From NCBI GenBank assembly GCA_004293365.1, contig RDYN01000033.1, positions 14,696 to 78,695 of the forward strand: DNA of 64,000 bases, read 5' to 3'. The notes beneath the pieces are model-generated. The model ran no database searches, was not told the origin of the DNA, and saw nothing but the letters and a program-made list of their open reading frames with translations. The DNA is from Oscillatoriales cyanobacterium (GTDB lineage: Bacteria > Cyanobacteriota > Cyanobacteriia > Cyanobacteriales > Microcoleaceae). Numbering within the stretch: position 1 is the first letter of the stretch; the number at the start of each line of letters is the position of its first letter. Shown piece by piece: positions 45,638-55,013 of the stretch. The position numbers were made by a program, and so were the translations under genes.

Positions 45638-46339
45638 CTAAGCTTTGTGCTTGACAAAAAAAATACCTTCAGGTAGGCGCACACCTGTCAAAGTCGTGAA
45701 CAGAGTATGAGCAAATTGGGGGTTAGAACCTTCCAAATCAGCATAACTTAAATTTGCCATTGTCAGGTCAGCTTCACCCACATTCGTATTGCTAAGGTCA
45801 GCCCAAGTCAAGTTTGCTCGACTCAAATTAGCACGGCTAAGATTTGCTCCTTTTAAATCAGCCTTGCTCAAGTCAGCAGCGTATAATTGAGCATCGGGCA
45901 ATTCTGCTCCTACTAAGAAAGCATGGTATAAATTGGCATAGCTCAAATTAGCTTTGCCGAAGTTTACTCCATTTAGATTTGCGCCTCTCAAGTCAGTTCC
46001 TACAAGTACAGCTTCGTATAAATTAGCGTTACTCATATCTATCCCCTGTAAATTCATTCCACTGAGTGTTACCCCACTTAAGTCAGCACCTTTTAGTTGT
46101 ACTGCATTATGTAACTCGACCATCCGAAAATCAGACCCCCGGAAATCAATTCCTCGCAGATTAATTTGTTGCAAATTAACCTTCTCAAAAATTAAGTTGC
46201 GAAAATCTCTCCGACCGTAGTTGTAGTCTCGATAAAATTCTGTCTCGATAATTTTACGCAATTTAGGAGGTTGAGGAGGAAGCGTGGCACTATCATTACC
46301 TACAATTGTGCGAAAGCTTTTTAACCATTTGAGTAGCAT
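45638..46339 (-). CDS. Pentapeptide repeat protein
   Basis: The 233-residue protein is mostly A(D/N)LXX pentapeptides (about 50-215, for example NLSRANLSRANLTWADLSN), which form a right-handed quadrilateral beta helix. The start has a short basic region. Such proteins are common in cyanobacteria and mostly of unknown function. No membrane segment is seen. Confidence 0.88.
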   Translation of the reverse strand: MLLKWLKSFRTIVGNDSATLPPQPPKLRKIIETEFYRDYNYGRRDFRNLIFEKVNLQQINLRGIDFRGSDFRMVELHNAVQLKGADLSGVTLSGMNLQGIDMSNANLYEAVLVGTDLRGANLNGVNFGKANLSYANLYHAFLVGAELPDAQLYAADLSKADLKGANLSRANLSRANLTWADLSNTNVGEADLTMANLSYADLEGSNPQFAHTLFTTLTGVRLPEGIFFVKHKA

Positions 46340-46456
46340 AATTTTTCTCCGATTCTGTCTGTCAAGTTAATTCAACGTCAAACTCTTTCCAAGTTTAGAA
46401 ACCCAGTTTATGTAAGAAACAGGGTTTCTCTATCTTCGTTTTTTTTAGTGAAGCTA

Positions 46457-47242
46457 TTACGCTTCTAAATCATCAGATTGGGTTCCCGGAACCTTATCAA
46501 AAATGTTTCGGCGGGTACGAGCAGCTAATTCTCCACAATATCTTGGCAAAAAGTCGAGATAATTTAAGCTGCGACGCAGGTAAGCTTTAGGATGAGGACT
46601 TTGCTCAAAAAAGACAACTGATATGTGGGCTTGTTCGACCAAAAACCTCCGAATATAATCGATGTCATTCACTAGCTTTTGGTAACGTAGGTTATCAGCG
46701 TTTTGTTCGGGAGTTAGTTTACCTGTTGTGGGTTGAGGATGTTTTTTTGCAATGTTAAAGAGGCGATAAATTCCCTGAGCGAGGTCTTTTTGCTCTAACT
46801 CCAGCCTTTGTTCGATCGCTTTGATATAGTCATCTTGGATCGGCTCTGGCTGCTCTTGCAGGTAAAGCCCTACAAGCTGGAGATTGTACCCTAAAGAATA
46901 GGCTGCTTTTTCAACAATTTCTACATTCTGAGTAAGAGCCTGAGTTAACCTTTTAGCTCTTGACGGGGATATCACTTCCTTGCCTGAACGGAGAAGTTTA
47001 ACAACCTGTTTTAATTTGGGATCGTCACATTTACCAGTGCTCCGGTATTGATCGGCTTTGCTGGTATCAATGTACTTGTTTTGAGGATCGGTTCTGGAAT
47101 GACCTCGAAAGTCAATCACATTTTCAGGTTGAGTGTCATTGGGATTTTTTGCTGTCATAACAATTACTTGTGAGTGTTGAGTGACTGTTTTTTCGGTATT
47201 TGGTTGTTGCGTACCCCAGGGTGAATAGGGTACACTTTGCAT
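46457..47242 (-). CDS. Uncharacterised soluble protein, second gene of a two-gene operon
   Basis: The 261-residue hydrophilic protein (KLLRSGKEVISPSRAKRLTQ, KAAYSLGYNLQLVGLYLQEQ, SPHPKAYLRRSLNYLDFLPR) has no family I recognise. Its start directly abuts the stop of the membrane protein gene upstream with no gap, so the two are coupled. A weak hairpin with AGAAACCC arms (46397-46429) lies downstream. It may act with the membrane partner and, by divergence, with STAND module 2. Confidence 0.7.
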   Translation of the reverse strand: MQSVPYSPWGTQQPNTEKTVTQHSQVIVMTAKNPNDTQPENVIDFRGHSRTDPQNKYIDTSKADQYRSTGKCDDPKLKQVVKLLRSGKEVISPSRAKRLTQALTQNVEIVEKAAYSLGYNLQLVGLYLQEQPEPIQDDYIKAIEQRLELEQKDLAQGIYRLFNIAKKHPQPTTGKLTPEQNADNLRYQKLVNDIDYIRRFLVEQAHISVVFFEQSPHPKAYLRRSLNYLDFLPRYCGELAARTRRNIFDKVPGTQSDDLEA

Positions 47243-48337
47243 TTAGCTATCTTCCAAAAATTCATCAAGTTCCATTTGGAGAGACTCGTCAAACGACATT
47301 TTAATGTCTTCACGGTACGAATGAGCGATCGCCAACGCGCAAGCCCCCGCAGATGTAATAACTGATGTCGCGAAAAAGAAAAGTGAAAAGCCGAGACTAT
47401 TCCAATTTCCTGTCATCAGTTTTGAAGTCGTACTTTGTATCGCTAAGCGAGTCGCTTCTGTCCCAGAAATTAACTGACCGTTAGCGTCGAAGTGCTGTTG
47501 GTAAAGAGCGGGCATGATTTGCTTGACTCCTGCTGTATAGCTAGCCGATTTTACGACCTGAGCTTTTTGCTTTTCCCAGTCAGCTTTAGCGACTTGAGAG
47601 ACTTTGAAAGCATCTTCTGTTAAAAGCTTAGCTAAGGGGCAGAAGGGTACTTTAGCTTGACCTTCTTGAGCCAACACCGATTTCCAGTCGCGGTTTTGTT
47701 CTTGATACAAACCGTTAGCTTTGATAAAGTAGTCATTCCGTGCGGTGCTGCCTTCAGGATAAGTCGCAGCCTTTTCTTGAAACTCTTTACATTTGGCTTC
47801 TGCATCTTTAACCGCTCTTAAATCCGGCTGAACGTCGTTAACCTTAATTTCTTGTTCGGCGACCAATTCTTTTGCTCTTAACTCGGCTAAATGACTTTGG
47901 TTGAGCGATAATTCAGGTGCGACTAAAGAGGTTCCCGACATCAATACATTCATTGCCAACATCGGCACGGTGGCACAGGCAGACCAAATTCGGTTTCCCG
48001 GTTTGCGGGTAGCAACTGCTTTGCCCATACCGTTGGTAAATTTGGTCATAGCAAGAGCAAGGGCAAGGGCGAAAATGAATCCTAAAAGTCCCATGTCTTT
48101 GCAGGAGTACAACAGCAAGGGGAATATACTCACGCCGTCAATCGTGTTGCTGACGTTCATCGCTGTTGCTGTAACTGTCGAAGCTTGTGTGACTTCTTCA
48201 GTAACGTAATTAGAGCCGTGGAGTTCTTTGGGGCTAGTCAAGATCAAATCTTTCGACTTTTTGAACCATGTTTTGCTCTTTTTCAACCAAATATTAGGGT
48301 TGGCAGAAGTTTCATAAGGGTGATTTAGTTCGTGCAT
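47243..48337 (-). CDS. Uncharacterised membrane protein, first gene of a two-gene operon
   Basis: The 364-residue protein has about three membrane regions: residues about 75-105 (LLGFIFALALALAMTKF), 115-145, and 310-340 (LGFSLFFFATSVITSAGACA), with a large helical part between (145-300). The topology recalls DUF4407 proteins, but I do not claim membership. The ATG at 48337 is used; a TTG at 48400 would add 21 residues. It diverges from the STAND ATPase gene at 48617 across 279 bases that hold both promoters. Confidence 0.68.
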   Translation of the reverse strand: MHELNHPYETSANPNIWLKKSKTWFKKSKDLILTSPKELHGSNYVTEEVTQASTVTATAMNVSNTIDGVSIFPLLLYSCKDMGLLGFIFALALALAMTKFTNGMGKAVATRKPGNRIWSACATVPMLAMNVLMSGTSLVAPELSLNQSHLAELRAKELVAEQEIKVNDVQPDLRAVKDAEAKCKEFQEKAATYPEGSTARNDYFIKANGLYQEQNRDWKSVLAQEGQAKVPFCPLAKLLTEDAFKVSQVAKADWEKQKAQVVKSASYTAGVKQIMPALYQQHFDANGQLISGTEATRLAIQSTTSKLMTGNWNSLGFSLFFFATSVITSAGACALAIAHSYREDIKMSFDESLQMELDEFLEDS

Positions 48338-48616
48338 TTCTCTTTTCTCGCTGGGACATCTGTACTCTGACACGGGTGACAAAAATATGACAGAGGGCAA
48401 AAGGGGGGTCTTTTTTCTGCCCCTTTTGCCCCCTTTTGCCCCCTTGCCACGATTTGAGCGATCGCCCTACACTACTGCTATCAGTCACAAATACGCAGTT
48501 GCGTCGATCGGTAGCAGACATGAATAACAGAGAAAGCCTTGGAAACCCCGAAACAGGAGTAGTAGAGAAAAATTTGCTATCTTTAAGAGAATTTAGTATG
48601 AACTGGAGTACAGTCT
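48338..48616. promoter_or_regulatory. Divergent control region of the membrane operon and STAND module 2
   Basis: It contains a CCCCTTTTGCCCCCTTTTGC block near 48420 and a HIP1-like site near 48460. A 40-codon ORF (48520-48642, starting NNRESLGNPETGVVEK) could be a leader overlapping the STAND start, but is unproven. GGAG at 48605 lies eight bases before the STAND GTG. No promoter is placed with confidence. Confidence 0.4.
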
Positions 48617-50218
48617 GTGAGTCCAACATCCAGCAACATTAACGTGCCGTTAACCCTAGAAGGCGTGGAACTGCTGAAGAACAGGATGAAAGATATAGCA
48701 AGAGAAGTGGATAAAATGTCCGATCCACACCTGGCAAGACTGGCAGGTGTAAAAACTGAAGTTATTGGTCAGCACCGTAAAAATCGGAATTCCGTTACTC
48801 TAGACGATGCTGAGAAAATTGAACAGGCTAAGGACAAAGCGTCAAAAAAATGGACTCAACCAGTCCTTATAACTGTCGCAGGGGTTAGTAAAGATACGAT
48901 TGAGCGAATGTTCAAGTGTAACCGAGTGCGTGTTGATTCTATCAAGAGCGTTGCCAGTGCCTTGCGTGTAGATGAGCGCGACCTTGTTGATCGAATTTAT
49001 TGGCCGAGATTTGCTACAACAGTTGATTTGTCTGAAGACGCTGAACCTAAGCTAGATGATGATCGGCAAGCGCGAGCTCCTTTTGCTCATCCTTTTCAAA
49101 CGATAATCGAGCAGAAAACCAAAGATTTCGTCGGGCGTGAATATGTATTCACCGAAATAGCAAAATTTATTAATAGCAAAACAAGCGGCTATTTCACTAT
49201 CATCGGCGATCCGGGAATTGGGAAAAGTACGATTCTGGCGAAATATGTGCAGGATACTGGGTGCGTGGCTCATTTTAATGTAGAAAATGACGGCGAGAAT
49301 CGCGCCGACCAATTCTTAGAAAGTGTCTGCAAACAACTAATCAAACAGTATCAACTATCCTATTCTTTGCCTTTACCTGCCGATGCCAAGAGCGACGGTG
49401 TTTTTCTCAAAAAGTTGTTAGATGAAGTTGCCATAAAGAGAAACGGTAAACCCGTGGTGATTGCGGTTGATGCCTTAGATGAAGTTGACCAGTCCAGTCA
49501 AACAAACAAAAATGCCAATATTCTTTACTTTCCGCGCTATTTACCAAGCGGGATTTATTTTGTCACAACAGTTAGACGTGGTGTTGATGTACAATTAGTG
49601 ACTGATGCAGCACAACAAATATTTAACTTTATGGACTATCAATCTCAAAGTCATGAAGATGTCTGCACCTATATTAGAAATCGAGTTGACGGTAGTGATA
49701 AGCTACGTCAATGGATTCAAAGCCAGAACCTGACAGAACAAAATTTCATTGACGAAATTGCAGCTAGAAGTGAAAACAATTTCATGTATTTGTACTATGT
49801 TTTGTATGGAATTGAGGAGGATATATATCCAGACTTGAACCTCGATAGTTTACCTCTAGGCTTGCAGCAATACTATCAATTCCACTGGCAGAAAATGGGG
49901 ATGAATGATATACCGCGTTCAAACGTCAAAATTAATGTTATGTATCATTTGGCAGAAAGCCGTCAGCCAATTTCATGCCAGCTAATCTCTGGGTATATTG
50001 GCGAAACTCCTTTGAAAGTACAGGAGGTCTTAAAAGCATGGCTACAATTTTTACACAAGCGTACTATTGAAGGTGAAGTTTGCTACAGCATCTATCACCC
50101 TGATTTTTGGAGATTTTTACATAAGCATGAAACTATAGAGGCTGCACGGGTTTCGATTCCAAAAATTAATAAACAAAAGTCAGATTATTTATGGAAGGGA
50201 TTGCTTGGAGATGAGTAA
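48617..50218 (+). CDS. STAND NTPase with HTH-like N terminus (module 2 ATPase)
   Basis: The 533-residue protein has two XRE-like helix-turn-helix segments at about 34-70 and 79-125 (LITVAGVSKDTIERMFKC, then SVASALRVDERDLVD), then a P-loop NTPase with DFVGREYVFTEI, Walker A GDPGIGKST (197-205) and Walker B VIAVDALDEVD (about 285-296). The C-terminal part ends YSIYHPDFWRFLHK. The NTPase and tail align along their length with the module 1 protein at 14278, but the N termini are unrelated. A GTG start is used, with GGAG eight bases upstream. The WD40 partner overlaps by ATGAGTAA. DNA binding is predicted, not shown. Confidence 0.8.
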   Translation: MSPTSSNINVPLTLEGVELLKNRMKDIAREVDKMSDPHLARLAGVKTEVIGQHRKNRNSVTLDDAEKIEQAKDKASKKWTQPVLITVAGVSKDTIERMFKCNRVRVDSIKSVASALRVDERDLVDRIYWPRFATTVDLSEDAEPKLDDDRQARAPFAHPFQTIIEQKTKDFVGREYVFTEIAKFINSKTSGYFTIIGDPGIGKSTILAKYVQDTGCVAHFNVENDGENRADQFLESVCKQLIKQYQLSYSLPLPADAKSDGVFLKKLLDEVAIKRNGKPVVIAVDALDEVDQSSQTNKNANILYFPRYLPSGIYFVTTVRRGVDVQLVTDAAQQIFNFMDYQSQSHEDVCTYIRNRVDGSDKLRQWIQSQNLTEQNFIDEIAARSENNFMYLYYVLYGIEEDIYPDLNLDSLPLGLQQYYQFHWQKMGMNDIPRSNVKINVMYHLAESRQPISCQLISGYIGETPLKVQEVLKAWLQFLHKRTIEGEVCYSIYHPDFWRFLHKHETIEAARVSIPKINKQKSDYLWKGLLGDE

Positions 50219-52838
50219 TTTAAAAGCACGGTTAGCCAATATGCCACCTGCCCAGCGACGAGATACTTTGGAAATACCAATTTATCTAGCGAATGCAAGA
50301 GAGGCAAAGCGATTGCAGAGTTTGTTAACCAATTTTGATTTCATTGATGCTAAGATTTCTCACAAAGAGTTTGGAGTACAGGCACTAATTACAGATTACG
50401 ACTTAGCTTTGCAACCTGATATTGAGATTGTTGAAGAGATCAAGGAAAATCTGAAATTAATTCAAGATGCGATTAGGATGTCGGCCAATGTTTTAACTGA
50501 TGATCCCAGTCAACTCCCTAGTCAACTGCTTGGGCATTTGATGCCTTACAAGAGTGTAGACGAGTCTGAATTTAAGTCGAAGTCTTGGACACAAATTCTG
50601 TTAATAAAAGTGATTAGTTATTGGAAACAGCCACCTGAATTTGTTGAAACATTAATGTTATTTGCTTGGTCGCTAACATTCAATATCCTCACTCGTCCGT
50701 TACAATTTATTAACGATAAATTGCCTTCAAGATTCTCCCTTTATCCATTTTTGTATTGGTGGTATAAGTTTGTTGAAGTAGCTACTAACTGGATAGTCAA
50801 GCTGATTTTTATATATCCATGTGTTTCCTATCAAGTTAGTGATTTGATGAAAAAACGTTATTTCAAACAAAAACCTCCATACTTTTTTACAATAGATGTA
50901 CTTCTCGAACAAGTAGAAAAGTCTAAAGATAGACCTTGGCTGCGTCCATTAACACCCAGCTTAACCCCAGCAGGCGAAATTTTAATACGCACTCTTTCTC
51001 TTGAAGATGATGATTTTTTGTTCCAGGGAATAATTGCTATCACTCCTGACGGAACAAAAATGGTTTCAGGTTCAAAGAGTCTTATCGTTTGGGATATGAA
51101 GACAGGAACTATTTTAAAGACTATTACAGGCCATAAGTCAGTTAATGCAGTCGTTATTACATCAGATGGAAAGCAAATTGTTTCAGGTTCAACTGATAGC
51201 ACCATCAAGATTTGGGATATTGAAACTGGCAAAAATATAAATACTTTGATAGGTCATAATTCATCTATAAGAGCTATTGCGATTACACCTGATGGTAAAA
51301 ATATTGTTTCAGCATCACAGGATACTACTCTTAAAGTTTGGGACTTACAAACAGGTGAGTGCTTATGTACTTGTATCGAACACCAAAAATCTGTCAGTGT
51401 TTTAGCTATTCATCCAGATGGAGATAAAGTGATTTCCGGTGACGACGACAAAAGACTCATCATTTGGAATTTGAAAAATGGGCAGTTACTAAGAGAAATA
51501 AGAACTTTTGAGGGATATCTTTATGCTATAGCTATTAGTAATTATGGTTTTAGTTTTACAGGAGATGAGAAAAAAATCCTGGTATCAACACGAGTAAGAG
51601 AACGAGATAATCCATTTGAAGTTTGCGATATATCGACAGGTGAAGTTTTGAAAAACCTTACAGATGAAACTTGGCTTGGCACTTATATTACTCATGTTGC
51701 TATTACTCCAGATAAAACTAAAGTTGTTGCAGCTTCTAAAGATCGAAATCAAATAAAAATCTTGGATTTAAGAACAGGTATCCCAAGGGGATCTTTTGAG
51801 GCTCATTACGGTCAATATGTAACAGCATTGGCTATTACTCCCGATAGTAAACAGGTAGTTACCGGAGCGCACAAAACTATTAAAATTTGGGACTTAACAT
51901 TAATACAAAAAAAATCCAAAATCAAATCCATCACAAAGCACAATAGTTCTGTTCAGGCAGTAGCTATTACCCCAGATGGAAAACAAGCTATTTCAGGTGA
52001 CGGAAACGGTACTATAATCATTTGGGATATTGATTCTCAAAAACCCCTCAAAACTCTCGGAGGGGGCTACAACGGAATAAAATCAATCGCTGTTACCCCA
52101 GATGGTCAAAAATTTGTATCAACTTTTGTGTCAGGTGAAGGAAGCTATAAAGGGGTTCAAATTTGGAACTTGCATAATACAAAAAAACTATTTGGAAATT
52201 GCAGGGCAGAAAGAGAAGTTGAAACAGTAGCTATTACTCCTGATTCCAAGTACATTGTCTCAGGAGTATACAATAGCATAATTATTTGGAATTTAGAGTC
52301 TCAAAATATTTTTAGAGAGTTATACGATCCAGATTTAAGGCCGATTACTTCAGTTGCGATTACCCCTGACGGCAAGTATATTATTGCTGGAACAGTGGGA
52401 AATTTATTAGTTGTTTGGGATTTTAAGTCTGGTCATAAAATTAAGGTTATAGAGTTATTAAACGAATGGAATGGACACGATAGTGGCAAGTCAATTATGA
52501 GTATAGCCGTTACTCCCAACAGCCAACAACTAATTTCAGCATCAAGCGATAATTCTCTAAGACTTTGGGACATCGCCCAAGGGATAGAATTAAAAAAGTT
52601 TTTTATTCATAATAATTCTGCTGATGCAGTGGTTGTTACTCCATCTGGAGAATTTGCCATCTCAGCAGATGACACTATTAAAGTTTGGCATATACAAACT
52701 GGCAAAATAGTTGCAAGTTTTTCTGTAGAGTCTAGTGTACTTTCTGTTGCTGTTGCTCCAGATGGTTTAACAATTGTGGCTGGTGAGCTTTCAGGACGAG
52801 TACATTTCCTGCGATTGGAAGGTATAGATATATCCTAA
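50211..52838 (+). CDS. WD40 repeat protein, partner of STAND module 2
   Basis: The 875-residue protein begins with the helical region shared with module 1 (TNFDFIDAKIS; KLIQDAIRMSANVL), then an insertion of about 110 residues (113-228) with hydrophobic stretches (LMLFAWSLTFNILTRPLQFI), the RPWLRPLTPSLTP motif, and about 13-14 diverged WD40 blades ending GRVHFLRLEG. The ATG overlaps the ATPase stop as ATGAGTAA; a TTG two codons upstream was discarded. The hydrophobic insertion may attach it to membrane. Blades differ in DNA, unlike module 1. Likely sensor half of a split STAND receptor. Confidence 0.82.
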   Translation: MSNLKARLANMPPAQRRDTLEIPIYLANAREAKRLQSLLTNFDFIDAKISHKEFGVQALITDYDLALQPDIEIVEEIKENLKLIQDAIRMSANVLTDDPSQLPSQLLGHLMPYKSVDESEFKSKSWTQILLIKVISYWKQPPEFVETLMLFAWSLTFNILTRPLQFINDKLPSRFSLYPFLYWWYKFVEVATNWIVKLIFIYPCVSYQVSDLMKKRYFKQKPPYFFTIDVLLEQVEKSKDRPWLRPLTPSLTPAGEILIRTLSLEDDDFLFQGIIAITPDGTKMVSGSKSLIVWDMKTGTILKTITGHKSVNAVVITSDGKQIVSGSTDSTIKIWDIETGKNINTLIGHNSSIRAIAITPDGKNIVSASQDTTLKVWDLQTGECLCTCIEHQKSVSVLAIHPDGDKVISGDDDKRLIIWNLKNGQLLREIRTFEGYLYAIAISNYGFSFTGDEKKILVSTRVRERDNPFEVCDISTGEVLKNLTDETWLGTYITHVAITPDKTKVVAASKDRNQIKILDLRTGIPRGSFEAHYGQYVTALAITPDSKQVVTGAHKTIKIWDLTLIQKKSKIKSITKHNSSVQAVAITPDGKQAISGDGNGTIIIWDIDSQKPLKTLGGGYNGIKSIAVTPDGQKFVSTFVSGEGSYKGVQIWNLHNTKKLFGNCRAEREVETVAITPDSKYIVSGVYNSIIIWNLESQNIFRELYDPDLRPITSVAITPDGKYIIAGTVGNLLVVWDFKSGHKIKVIELLNEWNGHDSGKSIMSIAVTPNSQQLISASSDNSLRLWDIAQGIELKKFFIHNNSADAVVVTPSGEFAISADDTIKVWHIQTGKIVASFSVESSVLSVAVAPDGLTIVAGELSGRVHFLRLEGIDIS

Positions 52839-52851
52839 AATTAGTGTTTCA

Positions 52852-53127
52852 CTATTGATGGGTTTTCATATATTCTCTGAGTAAGGCGTTGATCTGGGTT
52901 TGATAACCACGACCTTGAGATTTAAACCACTCCTAAACATCACTGTCAATGCGTAAGGTAACTTGAGCTTTAGTCTTAGGGTTGGCCAAGCCTCGCCGAA
53001 CTACTGCTTTAGCGAACATTTCAGGCGTAATTTCAGGGCAATCAGAGAAATCAATATCTTCATCAGTCATGGCATCTAGGCGTTCCCAATCAGTTTGAGA
53101 TTTGCTCGAAGTAAATTCGTTGTTCAT
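52852..53127 (-). pseudogene. BrnA-like antitoxin gene broken by one stop codon
   Basis: The frame encodes 64 residues (to QVTLRIDSDV), then TAG, then 26 more in the same frame (EWFKSQGRGYQTQINALLRE) that complete a BrnA-type ribbon-helix-helix domain, ending in a stop at 52852-52854. BrnA proteins usually have Leu or Val at the stop position; a Leu TTG to TAG change would explain it. No BrnT toxin gene is adjacent. A sequencing error or suppression is the alternative. Confidence 0.75.
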
Positions 53128-53289
53128 ATTTAGTTGCTTTTCTAACAGATTTTTGAATGGTTTAGGTAGAACCGATCGCCCCCTTCACCCCAATCATCCC
53201 AGATATCACCACACCCCTGCGTGCCCGACACCGCACTCTATTAAAACAAAACGCTAAAATAATAGATCCTACAATTTGGGAGTTAATAT

Positions 53290-53928
53290 TTGACACTTGC
53301 ACTCGATCGCGAAAAAGTCCTAGCTTGGCTCACACAGCGCGTTCCTGCCGCCCGCATCACACACATCCTCGGAGTCGAACAGACAGCAGGAGACTTGGCC
53401 CGCCGTTACGGCCTCGACGAAGCAAAAGCCCGATCCGCAGGACTTCTGCACGACGCAGCAAAATACTTCAAACCCCAAATGCTGCTACAAATGGCTCAGA
53501 ACGAAGGTTTAGAGTTAGACTCAGTGTTGGAAGCACACCCGCATTTGCTGCACGCAGACGCGAGCGCGATCGTCGCTAGAGACGAATTCGGGGTGGTCGA
53601 TCGAGAAATTTTGGACGCAATCGCCAATCACACCCTCGGCCGACCAAACATGAGCCAGCTCAGTTGTACCGTATTTGTAGCAGATACTATAGAACCGAGC
53701 CGCGGCAACACAGCCGAACTAGCAGCACTGCGCGAAACAAGCTGCCAAAATCTTTATGCAGCCGTGTGGCAAACTAGCGATGATTCTCTCAAATATTTGG
53801 TAGAAACTCGCTGCTACATCCACCCCCGCACCGTACTTACCCGCAATTGGGCGCTGCAAATGGCCCGCGCCCAATCGCGCGAAATAGGAAATTCGACATC
53901 CAAGTCGATCGAACAAATCAAAAGTTAA
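53290..53928 (+). CDS. yqeK: YqeK-type HD-domain bis(5'-nucleosyl)-tetraphosphatase
   Basis: The 212-residue HD-domain protein has RITHILGVEQTA (His25) and SAGLLHDAAKYF (His54-Asp55), then EAHPHLLHADASAI and ANHTLGRPNMSQLSCTVFVAD, the YqeK signature. YqeK hydrolyses Ap4A symmetrically. It precedes rsfS by 137 bases; this pairing is common in cyanobacteria. A TTG start is used because it gives the usual N terminus. Confidence 0.88.
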   Translation: MTLALDREKVLAWLTQRVPAARITHILGVEQTAGDLARRYGLDEAKARSAGLLHDAAKYFKPQMLLQMAQNEGLELDSVLEAHPHLLHADASAIVARDEFGVVDREILDAIANHTLGRPNMSQLSCTVFVADTIEPSRGNTAELAALRETSCQNLYAAVWQTSDDSLKYLVETRCYIHPRTVLTRNWALQMARAQSREIGNSTSKSIEQIKS

Positions 53929-54065
53929 AAGTAAAATTTACCAGCAATCCTGTACTTACTTTTGGCTTGAATTTAACTCCTATTTCCCCGATCGAAGTGC
54001 CAACAACCGCAAGCCAATAGCGCACCAATTCCCCTTACCGTATCAATTAGGAACTTAAACACTTA

Positions 54066-54500
54066 ATGTCAGATCTAACCCAACTCGAATACTCCAAGGC
54101 CCAGTCCACAGTAACGGACGCCACCACCCCAGACGAAGCCCGCAGCCTGATAATGACCGCTGCACAAGCAGCCGATGACCGCAAAGCAGTTGATATTGTA
54201 TTGCTGAGCGTGGCAGAAGTATCCTATCTTGCTGACTACTTTGCAATCTTCACCGGATTTTCTAACGTCCAGGTACGAGCCATCTCCCAAGCGATCGCAG
54301 ACGAAGTAGAAGAAGAATGGGGACGCTTGCCTGTGCGTACACAAGGCCTATCAGACGCCAGTTGGGTTGTCATGGACTACGGCGACGCGATTATCCACAT
54401 CATGAAACCTCAAGAGCGCGAATTTTACAATTTAGAAGCCTTCTGGGGACACGCCGAACGAATTGAATTTTCCACCGCGCCGAGAGGAATGCTGATGTGA
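54066..54500 (+). CDS. rsfS: Ribosomal silencing factor RsfS
   Basis: The 144-residue protein has ADDRKAVDIVLLSVAEVSYLADYF and FTGFSNVQVRAISQAIADEV, then YGDAIIHIMKPQEREFYNLE, all typical of RsfS. It binds L14 on the large subunit and blocks joining with the small subunit during starvation. The next gene overlaps its stop by four bases (GTGA), so they are co-translated. The C-terminal tail is slightly longer than E. coli RsfS, as usual in cyanobacteria. Confidence 0.92.
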   Translation: MSDLTQLEYSKAQSTVTDATTPDEARSLIMTAAQAADDRKAVDIVLLSVAEVSYLADYFAIFTGFSNVQVRAISQAIADEVEEEWGRLPVRTQGLSDASWVVMDYGDAIIHIMKPQEREFYNLEAFWGHAERIEFSTAPRGMLM

Positions 54501-54997
54501 AAAACGCTTCTATTTCTATTTGTCCTGTTCCAGAAGAACAGCGCCCGGTTAATGAATATCAAGAACTTACAGAATCCTGGTTTTTTAGCTGGGTAACTCT
54601 CGATTGGCCCGCATATCTGACAAAACTCGCTTGGGTATGGGGTTGGAGTTGCTTGGTATCCGGGCCCTTAGCAGCAGCCAGCTTTGCTCCCCTCAAGTAT
54701 CCAGTTCAGTTTGCCCTGTGCGCTGCCGCTGGTGCCGGTTTTATTCTAGGATTAGCTTTGCTGCGGCTTTACTTGGGTTGGTTCTACGTGCGATCGCGCC
54801 TTGCAAATCCCACAGTCGTCTACGAAGAGTCTGGCTGGTACGATTGTCAATCTTGGCCTAAAACTCCCGAAGTTTTAGCTCAAGACCAACTGATAGTAAA
54901 CTACGAACTAGAACCAATTCTCAGGCGTCTGCGGCAGACATTTTATGGTTTGACAGTATTGCTGGTTGCCGGGGGAGTAATTTGGAGTTTTGTGTAA
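54497..54997 (+). CDS. CGLD27-family (DUF1230) membrane protein
   Basis: The 166-residue protein has CPVPEEQRPVNEYQELTESW near the start, two membrane segments (about 43-92) and a late SWPKTPEVLAQDQLIVNYEL, matching CGLD27, a family conserved in cyanobacteria and plastids. Function is uncharacterised beyond a link to photosynthetic organisms. GTG start overlapping rsfS by four bases. A final hydrophobic segment ends the protein. Confidence 0.85.
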   Translation: MKNASISICPVPEEQRPVNEYQELTESWFFSWVTLDWPAYLTKLAWVWGWSCLVSGPLAAASFAPLKYPVQFALCAAAGAGFILGLALLRLYLGWFYVRSRLANPTVVYEESGWYDCQSWPKTPEVLAQDQLIVNYELEPILRRLRQTFYGLTVLLVAGGVIWSFV

Positions 54998-55013
54998 TCG
55001 TTCGTGGTAACAG

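Noticed and set aside
48520-48642. Leader peptide before STAND module 2
   Set aside because: A 40-codon frame exists but has no clear ribosome site or conservation that I can judge.
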